NCBI RefSeq assembly: GCF_009664975.1
Contig: NZ_WJXB01000002.1
Coordinates: forward strand, 558,001-622,000
Direction: 5' to 3'
From: Paenibacillus monticola
GTDB taxonomy: Bacteria; Bacillota; Bacilli; Paenibacillales; Paenibacillaceae
DNA: 64,000 nt
Below, piece by piece: positions 1 to 6,771 of the stretch. The first letter of the stretch is position 1; every line of letters starts with the position of its first letter. The translations under genes and the position numbers were made by a program. A model generated the notes under the pieces. That model was not told the origin of the DNA. It searched no databases and saw nothing but the letters and a program-made list of their open reading frames with translations.

Positions 1-737
1 CTTTCAAACCCGATCCCGCTTAGATAAATATTAGCTTCAACAATATGCTCAACAGCCGGGGAAGTACGCTTCTGCTGAACGTCCTGCAGCGCGGCCACTC
101 CATCAGTTAGCAGTGTTTCCAGACAAGCCTTTGCCAGAGAAAGGGCAGCGATAGAAGAAGTCCCACCAGCGTGTGTTAACGCCTGTGACTTCTGACAAGC
201 TCTGGCTTCGTAATAAGTCGACAAAGCATCGCCTATCCCTGCAGCAAGCAATCTGGCAGGTGCTTTGGCAATAATGTCAACATCGGCAACTACCAAATCC
301 GGATTTCTTCGCAAAGCAAGGTAACGGTCAAATTCACCTTCGTCTGTATAGAGAACGGACAACGCACTGCATGGAGCATCCGTTGATGCAACAGTAGGAA
401 CAATAACCACCGGCAGTGAAGCGAAATGGCTGACCGCTTTGGCCGTATCCAACGTTTTACCGCCACCAATGCCCAGAATAACATCGCTGGAATCGAGTTC
501 GGCATTTATAGTATCTACCTGTCTCTGGCTGCATTCCCCCTTGAATTCCCGGAGTTGCAGCGGAATGGCTGCTTCGGCAAAGCTGTGTATTAGTTCTTCT
601 TTGTACAGTGAGAGTATATAAGGATCGACTACTGCATAAGCCTGCGTTGTCCCTAACTGAGCACAATAAGCTCCCAGCTTGCGAATTTCACCGCTGCCCT
701 GAATATATTTGGACGGAGAGATGATAATCTGTGTCAT
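1..737 (-). CDS. gldA: Glycerol dehydrogenase, C-terminus cut by window edge
   Basis: This reading frame starts at ATG 737 and runs off the left edge, so about 245 N-terminal residues are visible. It begins MTQIIISPSKYIQGSGE and carries the dinucleotide-binding motif GGGKTLDTAKAV and the following VPTVASTDAPCSAL stretch, both typical of GldA in the iron-containing alcohol dehydrogenase superfamily. Family members oxidise glycerol to dihydroxyacetone with NAD+ using a metal ion in the cytosol. The metal-binding histidines lie further on and are mostly outside the window. A related polyol dehydrogenase is the main alternative. Confidence 0.87.
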   Translation of the reverse strand, partial: MTQIIISPSKYIQGSGEIRKLGAYCAQLGTTQAYAVVDPYILSLYKEELIHSFAEAAIPLQLREFKGECSQRQVDTINAELDSSDVILGIGGGKTLDTAKAVSHFASLPVVIVPTVASTDAPCSALSVLYTDEGEFDRYLALRRNPDLVVADVDIIAKAPARLLAAGIGDALSTYYEARACQKSQALTHAGGTSSIAALSLAKACLETLLTDGVAALQDVQQKRTSPAVEHIVEANIYLSGIGFE

Positions 738-799
738 TTATTAATAGCCTCCTGTTATGGGAATACCTCATAATACGTACAATCGAACTTTTTCCGCAA

Positions 800-824
800 T
801 AAAAAAAAGCTCCAATCGGAGCTT
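800..824 (-). terminator. Terminator after the aldo/keto reductase gene
   Basis: A 7-bp stem (AAGCTCC / GGAGCTT) with a short loop is followed on the minus strand by eight T residues. It lies just past the stop of the aldo/keto reductase gene. Confidence 0.7.
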
Positions 825-867
825 CAGGCAAATCAATTGTTAACATAAAGATTCACAGACCAGCAGC

Positions 868-1905
868 TTAAGACAGCCGTCTGCTTGCAGCATTCATCCA
901 ATCGGGAGCCCAGCCACGCTCCAATTCGTCTAAAGTTAGGCCTGGTGCAACAATTGAATCCATGGCGTCCAGTATATCTGCGCTTAAGCGAATCCCCACT
1001 CCTTTTAAAGTGTCTTGCAACTGTCCTAATGTACGTGGTCCGATAATAGTGGAAGTTATCGACGGATGCGCCTGAGTGAAGGCGACTGCCAGATGGGCTA
1101 GCGTCATACCTGCGTCATCAGCGACCTTTTGCAGACGATTGATCACATCGAACTTTAAGCGATTCTCTTCACGGGTGGGGTCAACGACATCGCCTAGTGT
1201 ATTCCCTTTAAAACGGGTAGCCCGAGAATCTGACGAAGCAGCCTGACCTTTCGAATATTTACCAGTGAGCAAGCCACCTGACAACGGACTCCACACCAGA
1301 ACGCCCATGCCGTATTTTCTCGTAGCTTCAAGTACATCGAATTCAATTGCGCGATTCAAAATCGAATAGGGCGGCTGTTCGCTAGCAAAACGGGCCAAAT
1401 TATGTTGTTCACTCACAGCCTGAGCTTCAGCAATCTGCCAAGCCTGGAAGGTGGAGGAACCGATATAACGGATTTTACCTTCCTGAATCAACTCTGTTAA
1501 TACACTAAGCGTCTCCTCAATATCGGTCTGTGGATCAGGACGATGAAGCTGATATAGATCAATATGGTCAGTTTGCAGCCGACGTAAGCTATTCTCTACT
1601 TCCTGTTTAATCCACAATCGAGAATTCCCGCTCTGGTTTAACCCGTTGCCCATGGACATTCCGACTTTTGTAGCAAGCACAACCTCATTGCGCCTGCCTT
1701 TTAAAGCTTTTCCGACAATCTCTTCTGATACGCCAGCTGAGTAGACGTCAGCAGTGTCAATAAGGTTAATGCCTTCAGCGAGAGCTTGATCCACGATTTG
1801 AATACATTCTTCCTCATTCGAATTTCCCCACCAGCCAAATGATCCTGTACCCAAGCTATAACTGCTTACCTTTAACCCCGTACGACCTAGAATGCGATAA
1901 TCCAT
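868..1905 (-). CDS. Aldo/keto reductase
   Basis: A 345-residue cytosolic NADPH-dependent oxidoreductase of the aldo/keto reductase superfamily, whose members reduce aldehydes and ketones. The catalytic tetrad is readable as D50 and Y55 (LIDTADVYSAG), K80 (LATKVG) and H121 (YQLHRPDP), and a C-terminal cofactor-binding IIGPRTLGQL motif is present. The length fits the family. The substrate cannot be read. It is monocistronic, with a terminator downstream and a perfect 24-bp palindrome about 60 bp upstream of the start, which suggests control by a TetR- or MarR-type repressor. Confidence 0.92.
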   Translation of the reverse strand: MDYRILGRTGLKVSSYSLGTGSFGWWGNSNEEECIQIVDQALAEGINLIDTADVYSAGVSEEIVGKALKGRRNEVVLATKVGMSMGNGLNQSGNSRLWIKQEVENSLRRLQTDHIDLYQLHRPDPQTDIEETLSVLTELIQEGKIRYIGSSTFQAWQIAEAQAVSEQHNLARFASEQPPYSILNRAIEFDVLEATRKYGMGVLVWSPLSGGLLTGKYSKGQAASSDSRATRFKGNTLGDVVDPTREENRLKFDVINRLQKVADDAGMTLAHLAVAFTQAHPSITSTIIGPRTLGQLQDTLKGVGIRLSADILDAMDSIVAPGLTLDELERGWAPDWMNAASRRLS

Positions 1906-1966
1906 AGTGAATTCTCCTTTGAAATTATTTTTATTTACATCCCTGAATCTTAAAAATCAAGCATTT

Positions 1967-1990
1967 GTTTAAGAATGATCATTCTTAAAC
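1967..1990. promoter_or_regulatory. Perfect 24-bp palindrome, operator candidate
   Basis: The half-site GTTTAAGAATGA is followed directly by its exact reverse complement, giving a 24-bp perfect palindrome centred about 73 bp upstream of the aldo/keto reductase start. The AAGAATGATCATTCTT core resembles operators of homodimeric TetR-family repressors. No regulator gene is adjacent, so the cognate factor is unknown. The site also lies about 150 bp upstream of the divergent gene starting at 2137 and could control both. Confidence 0.6.
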
Positions 1991-2136
1991 TATCAAAAAA
2001 ATTAATCCGCTACTGTGCAGTGAAATTATAGCATATTGGGAACGATCGGTAAAGATAGCTGAATTAATATAACTTAGTTAAGCTTATTTACTTCGAAAAC
2101 AAGAATAACAACTCTGGCTTAGGTTATAATGACAGC

Positions 2137-2814
2137 ATGAATACAATTATCATTGAGGACATTACCAAAAGCCCACTCAGACGCTCACTTTATCACTTCA
2201 CCAGAGTCAGAAATCTGCAAGCCATTGCAACTTTGGATGGCTTATATTCGTCCGCCCTCCTATCTCCTGAGTTCTCCAAGGGCATTCGCCGGAGCGAAGT
2301 AAAACACATCTATGTAAACGATCAGTCCATTGTTCTTAATGCTCATTTGCGTATCCAGCCTGAGATGATGGACGCTGATACAACGGAGGAACAATTCCGA
2401 ACCTGTCTTGACCATCATGTCTTCTTGTGGCCAACTGAACGGGACTGTTTGGCCATGGCCAACATGTATTCCCGTAGAGAACCCAGCGAAGCCTTTGCGA
2501 TTCTTCAATTTGCTGCATATGAACTGCTGGCTGATCATTTTGCAGCCATTAAGCTGTCCAAGTACGATTCTGGAAGCTCTCCACGTTATCCGCACCGGAC
2601 CTCCTACCGCAAAAGCTGCAGGATGTTTCTCCCCCTCGACAGCTTCAGCAAAACCACGGATCGCCTGATCCCATCCAAGCCTTCCGAGATCAAAGAGGTT
2701 CTGATTGAGGATAAGCTGGCTCCTTTGAGCAAGTATTTGCAAACCATCTATTGCTCTGAAATATTGCAGGTGCCATCTAGGTGGAGACCTTTGGTTAGAC
2801 CACTGATTCTGTAG
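2137..2814 (+). CDS. DUF7002-like protein (DarT/ADP-ribosyltransferase-like fold suspected)
   Basis: A 225-residue soluble protein without signal peptide or membrane segment. The N-terminal SLYHFT (residues 17-22) followed by NL-AI-GLYSSALLSP matches the opening of DUF7002 and DarT-like proteins, where the histidine lies in an ADP-ribosyltransferase-like NAD pocket. The downstream VNDQ, CLDHHVFLW and SKYDSGSSPR segments follow the DUF7002 order (RDQ, CL-GRVFFW, SGS-PR). No antitoxin-like macrodomain gene is next to it, so toxin activity is not implied. It may be a nucleotide- or nucleic-acid-modifying enzyme. Family placement is from memory of motifs. Confidence 0.55.
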   Translation: MNTIIIEDITKSPLRRSLYHFTRVRNLQAIATLDGLYSSALLSPEFSKGIRRSEVKHIYVNDQSIVLNAHLRIQPEMMDADTTEEQFRTCLDHHVFLWPTERDCLAMANMYSRREPSEAFAILQFAAYELLADHFAAIKLSKYDSGSSPRYPHRTSYRKSCRMFLPLDSFSKTTDRLIPSKPSEIKEVLIEDKLAPLSKYLQTIYCSEILQVPSRWRPLVRPLIL

Positions 2815-3276
2815 GGTATGAATTCAACCAATCTATAGAGAACTTCACCTCCTACCTCAACTAATTTGCTTACAAGTACTGCCGAGGCAAATAAAACAGT
2901 GAGCGGACACAGAATCCTCTATTTGCTGAGTATAGCTATATTTAATGCTCTCGCGGACTGAGGTTCCGTTATTTGTGCTAAAACTACTCATTCTAACGCC
3001 ATTACTGCGTAATAACGGATTCTCTGTCCGCCAACTCTCCCAAAAACACAAAATAACTGAAATAGCGGAATTACAGTCCGCTGGGTTTCATTTTGATTGT
3101 TGAATTTTTCAGTAAGTTATATAATAACTGCATAAAGGTCGTGAAGAACACGCCGCTTTCATACAATGACATCCATTTTTCAGTAAATGGGGCGAATTGT
3201 ATTGAAGCGGTTTTTGTTTTTTCTATGAGTGGTTACCGAAAGAGTCAGTTAAATTCAATCTCTGGAGGGAGATGCA
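2815..3276. other. Intergenic region holding repeat copy 1
   Basis: These 462 bp between the DUF7002-like gene and the nuclease/winged-helix gene hold no credible coding sequence. The structured repeat at 2902-3082 fills the centre. The segment 3083-3276 is AT-rich and ends in the ribosome binding site GGAGGGAG before ATG 3277; I could not single out a convincing promoter in it. Confidence 0.6.
2902..3082. repeat. 181-bp structured dispersed repeat, copy 1
   Basis: This copy matches 4094-4274 over 181 bp with nine differences by eye. It starts AGCGGACACAGAATCC and ends TTACAGTCCGCT, which are imperfect inverted ends. Inside it a roughly 22-nt unit (consensus GCGGAC, 3-5 variable bases, TTCC or ATCC, then KYTATT) occurs four times: forward at 2902 and 2952, reverse at 3011-3032 and 3061-3082. 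Outer and inner pairs can form nested hairpins. No transposase is present, so it behaves like a MITE or REP-type element. Confidence 0.85.
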
Positions 3277-3924
3277 ATGTCACAGTTTGAGCAGCTATAT
3301 GAAGAATGGTTACAGATGAATTTGGATCAAGAGAGCAATCCGAGAAGAAGGGAATTACTTCAGAAAGGTCTGGGACATGGAACTATAGAATTCCTGCGGT
3401 CCGTTTGGTTCCCAGCTATCGGGAATTTCAATCACTTACTTCCTGAATGGGAGGTGCGTGACTTTAACAATGGATACCGCTATTTAGATCTTGCTTATAT
3501 GCCTGGAGGCGCAAAAGGTGGGATAGAAATTCAGGGGTATGGTCCTCATGCGAGAGATCTTGATGTCAGACGATTCAAAGATTTATGCCGACGCCATTGC
3601 TTGTTGTCGTTAGATAATTGGACATTTCTCCCTATCGCCTACCTCTCAATCGTTGAAGAACCCAAACAATGTCAACAACTGGTACTCGCATTTATCGGAA
3701 AGTTCATTGCCACAGACGTTTCTTCTACATTTTCTTGGTTGGAAGCCGAAACTGTTCGATTTGCGCGGCGCTTATTGCGGCCTATTACACCCTTGGAGCT
3801 TGCTAAACACCTGCGAGTGAGTGATCGGCAGACTCGGCGAATATTGCATAGTCTGGTTGAACTACAAATACTGGACATCGCAAGTGGTCAAGAAAGGGCA
3901 CGTACCTATAAGCTTCGATTGTAA
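3277..3924 (+). CDS. PD-(D/E)XK nuclease-like domain fused to winged helix
   Basis: A 215-residue soluble protein. Residues 34-105 look like a restriction-endonuclease fold: E38 in a helix, D71 in RYLDLAY, then E84 and Q86 in GIEIQGYG followed by H91, which fits a D-x(12)-E-x-Q active-site pattern. Residues about 160-215 form a winged helix with LELAKHLRVSDRQTRRILHSLVE. The start has the strong site GGAGGGAG. I recall similar proteins annotated only as transcriptional regulators in Paenibacillus. It is flanked by direct copies of the 181-bp repeat. Whether it cuts DNA or only binds it is unknown. Confidence 0.6.
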   Translation: MSQFEQLYEEWLQMNLDQESNPRRRELLQKGLGHGTIEFLRSVWFPAIGNFNHLLPEWEVRDFNNGYRYLDLAYMPGGAKGGIEIQGYGPHARDLDVRRFKDLCRRHCLLSLDNWTFLPIAYLSIVEEPKQCQQLVLAFIGKFIATDVSSTFSWLEAETVRFARRLLRPITPLELAKHLRVSDRQTRRILHSLVELQILDIASGQERARTYKLRL

Positions 3925-4093
3925 GTACAATAATTGTGAGTGGCATACTCGTCTTGTGAGCAGTACCGCGCAGAGCATTCTAGCACATTACATTACCAAC
4001 ACATCATATATTTGCTATACATTGCAAACTTCAAACAGATAGCACAGATTATAGCAAAGAAAACTGACTACTTCTGAACAAAATAGAACATCT

Positions 4094-4274
4094 AGCGGAC
4101 ACAGAATCCTCTATTTGCTGAGTATACCTATATTTATTGCTCTCACGGACTGAGGTTCCGTTATTTGTGCTAAAACTGCTCATTCTGACGCCATTACTGC
4201 GTAATAACGGATTCTCTGTCCGCCAACACTCCCAAATACACAAAATAACTGAAATAGCAGAATTACAGTCCGCC
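4094..4274. repeat. 181-bp structured dispersed repeat, copy 2
   Basis: Second copy in the same orientation as 2902-3082, with nine substitutions and no indels by eye. Weak similarity extends about 12 bp upstream (AAATAGAACA against AAATAAAACA). The four internal units are all kept. It separates the nuclease/winged-helix gene from the tRNA-Leu terminator. The rest of 3925-4340 holds no gene. Confidence 0.85.
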
Positions 4275-4347
4275 TGCTTCTGACTTCTGATCTCTGACTG
4301 TAGGCTTCTGGTGCATATTTGATTTATCCAAATCAAATATGTACAAA

Positions 4348-4377
4348 AAAACACTCTGGAATAATTCCAGAGTGTTT
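4348..4377 (-). terminator. Rho-independent terminator of tRNA-Leu
   Basis: A near-perfect hairpin with arms ACACTCTGGAAT / ATTCCAGAGTGT is followed on the minus strand by a run of T residues. It lies about 12 bp past the 3' end of the tRNA gene. Confidence 0.85.
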
Positions 4378-4388
4378 CAAAGCTATGA

Positions 4389-4472
4389 TGCGGTCAAGAG
4401 GACTCGAACCTCCACGATATTGCTATCACTGGCACCTGAAGCCAGCGCGTCTGCCAATTCCGCCATGACCGC
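4389..4472 (-). tRNA. tRNA-Leu (anticodon CAG)
   Basis: The 84-nt cloverleaf has acceptor arms GCGGTCA / TGACCGC, a discriminator A, a five-pair anticodon stem CTGGC / GCCAG around the loop TTCAGGT (anticodon CAG), a long variable arm typical of class II leucine tRNAs, and a GGTTCGAGTCC T-arm. CCA is not encoded (TCA follows the discriminator), so it must be added after transcription. The gene is solitary with its own terminator. Confidence 0.96.
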
Positions 4473-4581
4473 ATATTATGATGTCTCGCTTTCGCGGCGA
4501 CAAAATAGATTTTACCATGCTGGTATTCATCCGTCAACCTTTTTTCGATTTTCCATTTTTTCATAATATTTTGTATAATTA

Positions 4582-4611
4582 TTGCTTTTGCTTATATATT
4601 TCATGTATAAT
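4582..4611 (+). promoter_or_regulatory. SigA-type promoter for the gene at 4652
   Basis: TTGCTT at 4582-4587 and a consensus TATAAT at 4606-4611 are separated by 18 bp, about 40 bp before the start codon. Confidence 0.6.
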
Positions 4612-4651
4612 GAGAACAAAGGTTCGCATACTATAAATGAGGTGATTTATA

Positions 4652-5119
4652 ATGGCGACTACTAAGATAAACACTCCAAACACACTACGGAAACCAGCAA
4701 TTATTGAAGATATAACCACAGAAGAACTGTCCCTTGTCAGAAGTTATCTGCTGCTAACGTTTATTCATAAAGTGTTCGAACGTGATTGCCGAGTAATCAG
4801 CAAGAGCGGCTTATTTAAGACTCCTCAGCTTTATATGGAGCTAATATCCAGCGGAGCCAAGAAAACCTCCCTGATGCTAAATGAGGTTACACGTGAGCTG
4901 ACTTCCCATGAGCTGCGGATTACCACTGTTCGTCAGGATCAGAATGGAGTAGAAGCCAGCTATTCCTGCAGAGGATATAAGGGTGAAATGAACATTTTGT
5001 GGCCTAGCTTCCGCAAGGAGATGCTGTTGCGCATGCGCGCTTATCTTGGACTTGCCACAGAACTCTCCATCCTCTCCAGAGAAGAGAGCATAACGGAACA
5101 ACTGGCCTTATCGATCTAA
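4652..5119 (+). CDS. Conserved protein of unknown function, possibly YhjD-like
   Basis: A 155-residue soluble, helix-rich protein with its own promoter, the site GAGGTGA and a strong terminator, so it is a single-gene unit. I do not recognise an established domain. Residues about 28-140 (LLLTFIHKVFERD..., ELTSHELRI, SCRGYKGEM, EMLLRM) line up in order with the C-terminal part of the protein at 37602-38075 (ILLPYIDTMV..., ELKQRNIRV, FCRGYQERF, EISLRL). This suggests one distant family, perhaps that of Bacillus YhjD. No catalytic residues are apparent. Confidence 0.5.
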   Translation: MATTKINTPNTLRKPAIIEDITTEELSLVRSYLLLTFIHKVFERDCRVISKSGLFKTPQLYMELISSGAKKTSLMLNEVTRELTSHELRITTVRQDQNGVEASYSCRGYKGEMNILWPSFRKEMLLRMRAYLGLATELSILSREESITEQLALSI

Positions 5120-5156
5120 CTTCTGGCGAAGCTGTAAGACTCATACATCTAATACA

Positions 5157-5197
5157 GAACAGCTCCCCGCTCAGACCTGAGTGGGGAGCTGTTCTTG
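5157..5197 (+). terminator. Rho-independent terminator after the gene at 4652
   Basis: The long stem GAACAGCTCCCC / GGGGAGCTGTTC is followed by CTTGTT. It sits between convergent genes and could act on both strands. Confidence 0.75.
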
Positions 5198-5226
5198 TTA
5201 GTGTCTAGCTCATAATGATATAGAGA

Positions 5227-5445
5227 TTAGAGATTCTCGGGATCTTTTCTAGGTTCGGTGAAAGGCTGGAATACGTAATTTCGATCCAGCTTTACGATCC
5301 GTTTATTGGGACGGCGGACCATCACCAGAGACTCGTCCCAGGCAAGTACAATCCCCTTCACGTCATTGCTCTCCAGGCCATCGCGTACGACGCGTATTCT
5401 CTCACCGGAAATACGGTACGCATCCAATTGTTCATCGCTAATCAT
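5227..5445 (-). CDS. Small conserved protein of unknown function, SH3-like barrel likely
   Basis: A 72-residue soluble protein with the ribosome binding site AAGGGAAGTG before its ATG. Its middle (VKGIVLAWDESLVMVRRPNKRIVKLDRNYVF, residues about 29-60, in short beta stretches) alternates hydrophobic and charged residues as in a small beta barrel that binds nucleic acid or protein. I do not recognise the family. A terminator separates it from the upstream gene at 5566, so it has its own promoter. Confidence 0.55.
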   Translation of the reverse strand: MISDEQLDAYRISGERIRVVRDGLESNDVKGIVLAWDESLVMVRRPNKRIVKLDRNYVFQPFTEPRKDPENL

Positions 5446-5490
5446 GGTTCACTTCCCTTCTCCTAATAGTTTACCCTAAATTACCTCAAG

Positions 5491-5521
5491 AAAAAGACCC
5501 AAATGATAAATCATCGGGGTC
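5491..5521 (-). terminator. Rho-independent terminator after the gene at 5566
   Basis: A hairpin with GACCC / GGGTC and ATGAT / ATCAT pairs is followed on the minus strand by TTTTTC. Confidence 0.65.
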
Positions 5522-5565
5522 CTGTGTAAGCAATAAACAAACCGTACTTGTCTACAAAAGCTCTC

Positions 5566-5883
5566 CTATATCAGCGCTTCATTCTTCTCAAACCAGAAAT
5601 CAAGAACTTTAGCGGACATCACTCGTGTTTCCAGATACTCCACTTGGTTAGGTGTAAAGCTCTCTCTCCAAGAGAAAGATAATTCTTCACACAAGCCTTT
5701 AATTGTCAAAAGTTCTGACCAGGCTACATAGCGTTTGTACCAAAAAAACTGAGGATGTTCAACCATATAGGGATACAGGTCGTCAAACTCCGTGTGTTTA
5801 CAATCCAGCGCACGCTCGAAATGATCCTTGGCTTCGGTCAATTTATCAATAAAAAATTGCTCTGTCACCGGTTCTTTCCCCAT
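5566..5883 (-). CDS. Small conserved protein of unknown function
   Basis: A 105-residue acidic, aromatic-rich, probably all-helical cytosolic protein (DHFERALDCKHTEFDD, HPQFFWYKRYVAW). The start is set by GGAGAGGAGG seven bases upstream of ATG 5883. No domain, signal peptide or membrane segment is visible. It ends with its own terminator and lies downstream of xpt on the same strand with a gap of about 100 bp. Confidence 0.6.
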   Translation of the reverse strand: MGKEPVTEQFFIDKLTEAKDHFERALDCKHTEFDDLYPYMVEHPQFFWYKRYVAWSELLTIKGLCEELSFSWRESFTPNQVEYLETRVMSAKVLDFWFEKNEALI

Positions 5884-5986
5884 TGTGACGCCTCCTCTCC
5901 TATGTCTAATATTATTATAAAGGAAAACTCATAGGGTGAAAAGCAGTTGTTTCAAAAATAGGCTTTGTTCTTACTTCTGACACGGT

Positions 5987-6559
5987 TTAATCGTCAAAAA
6001 CAATTTTTCCATCGCTAAGAGACATAATTCTGACCAGCGACTCTAACCGAATGCCTTGTTCTCTAATTGTACGAGCTCCAGCTTGGAAGCTTTTCTCCAC
6101 GACAACACCCAGCCCAACCAGCTCCGCACCGGAGCGCTGAATGATCTTAATCAGCCCACGCGCTGCATCTCCATTGGCGATAATGTCATCGATAAAGAGT
6201 ATTTTATCATCTGAAGAAATGAACTGACGCGATAACATAATATCGGTAACAATCCCTTTTGTAAAAGAAGGGACTCGCTCACACAAGGCATCCGGGTCAG
6301 CCAACAGCGTTTTTTTACGGCGTGCAAAGACTAGTGGCACATTCATTACGTATGCGGTGGCAAATGCCACGGCAATGCCCGAGGATTCTACGGTAACTAT
6401 TCGCGTAATGCCACAATCGGCAAATCTCCCGGCAAACTCCCGTCCCATTTCCATCGTCAGCTGTGGATCAACCTGATGGTTCAATAGAGCGTCCAGCTTC
6501 AGCACCTGATCTGAAACTACGACCCCTTCTTCCAAAATCCGCTGTTTCAACACTTCCAT
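5987..6559 (-). CDS. xpt: Xanthine phosphoribosyltransferase
   Basis: A 190-residue enzyme converting xanthine and PRPP to XMP in purine salvage. It begins MEVLKQRILEEG, has the type I PRTase PRPP loop ILFIDDIIANGDAARG (residues about 125-140), and the ARRKK segment typical of Xpt; B. subtilis Xpt is about 194 residues. ATG 6559 is chosen because GGAGG lies eight bases upstream; a longer in-frame extension to 6610 has no such site. The B. subtilis gene is behind a guanine riboswitch, but I could not find that aptamer in the 210 bp upstream here. Confidence 0.95.
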   Translation of the reverse strand: MEVLKQRILEEGVVVSDQVLKLDALLNHQVDPQLTMEMGREFAGRFADCGITRIVTVESSGIAVAFATAYVMNVPLVFARRKKTLLADPDALCERVPSFTKGIVTDIMLSRQFISSDDKILFIDDIIANGDAARGLIKIIQRSGAELVGLGVVVEKSFQAGARTIREQGIRLESLVRIMSLSDGKIVFDD

Positions 6560-6771
6560 GACTCTGAACCTCCAATACCCTTTATAATTGCAGACCTTCC
6601 ACTGTAACAATTACCTATACTACATTCAGCGGAAGTCATGTCCTTCTGTTCCTCATCATAACCTGTACTATACGGAGTGCACAAGGCAATCCTGTAATAC
6701 AGAGTTTTGGAGTTTAGTATTCGCTAATCCCGAAGATACGAAATTTCCGCAAAACTTTTAGGAGGGCAGCC

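Noticed and set aside
3093..3290. 65-residue reading frame before the nuclease-like gene
   Set aside because: It overlaps the next start and has no ribosome binding site; its sequence looks random.
4274..4472. tRNA-Leu as an attachment site for the islet at 2-4 kb
   Set aside because: No integrase and no repeat of the tRNA 3' end were seen on the far side.
6560..6771. Guanine riboswitch before xpt
   Set aside because: The conserved aptamer core could not be found on the minus strand, although the B. subtilis gene has one.
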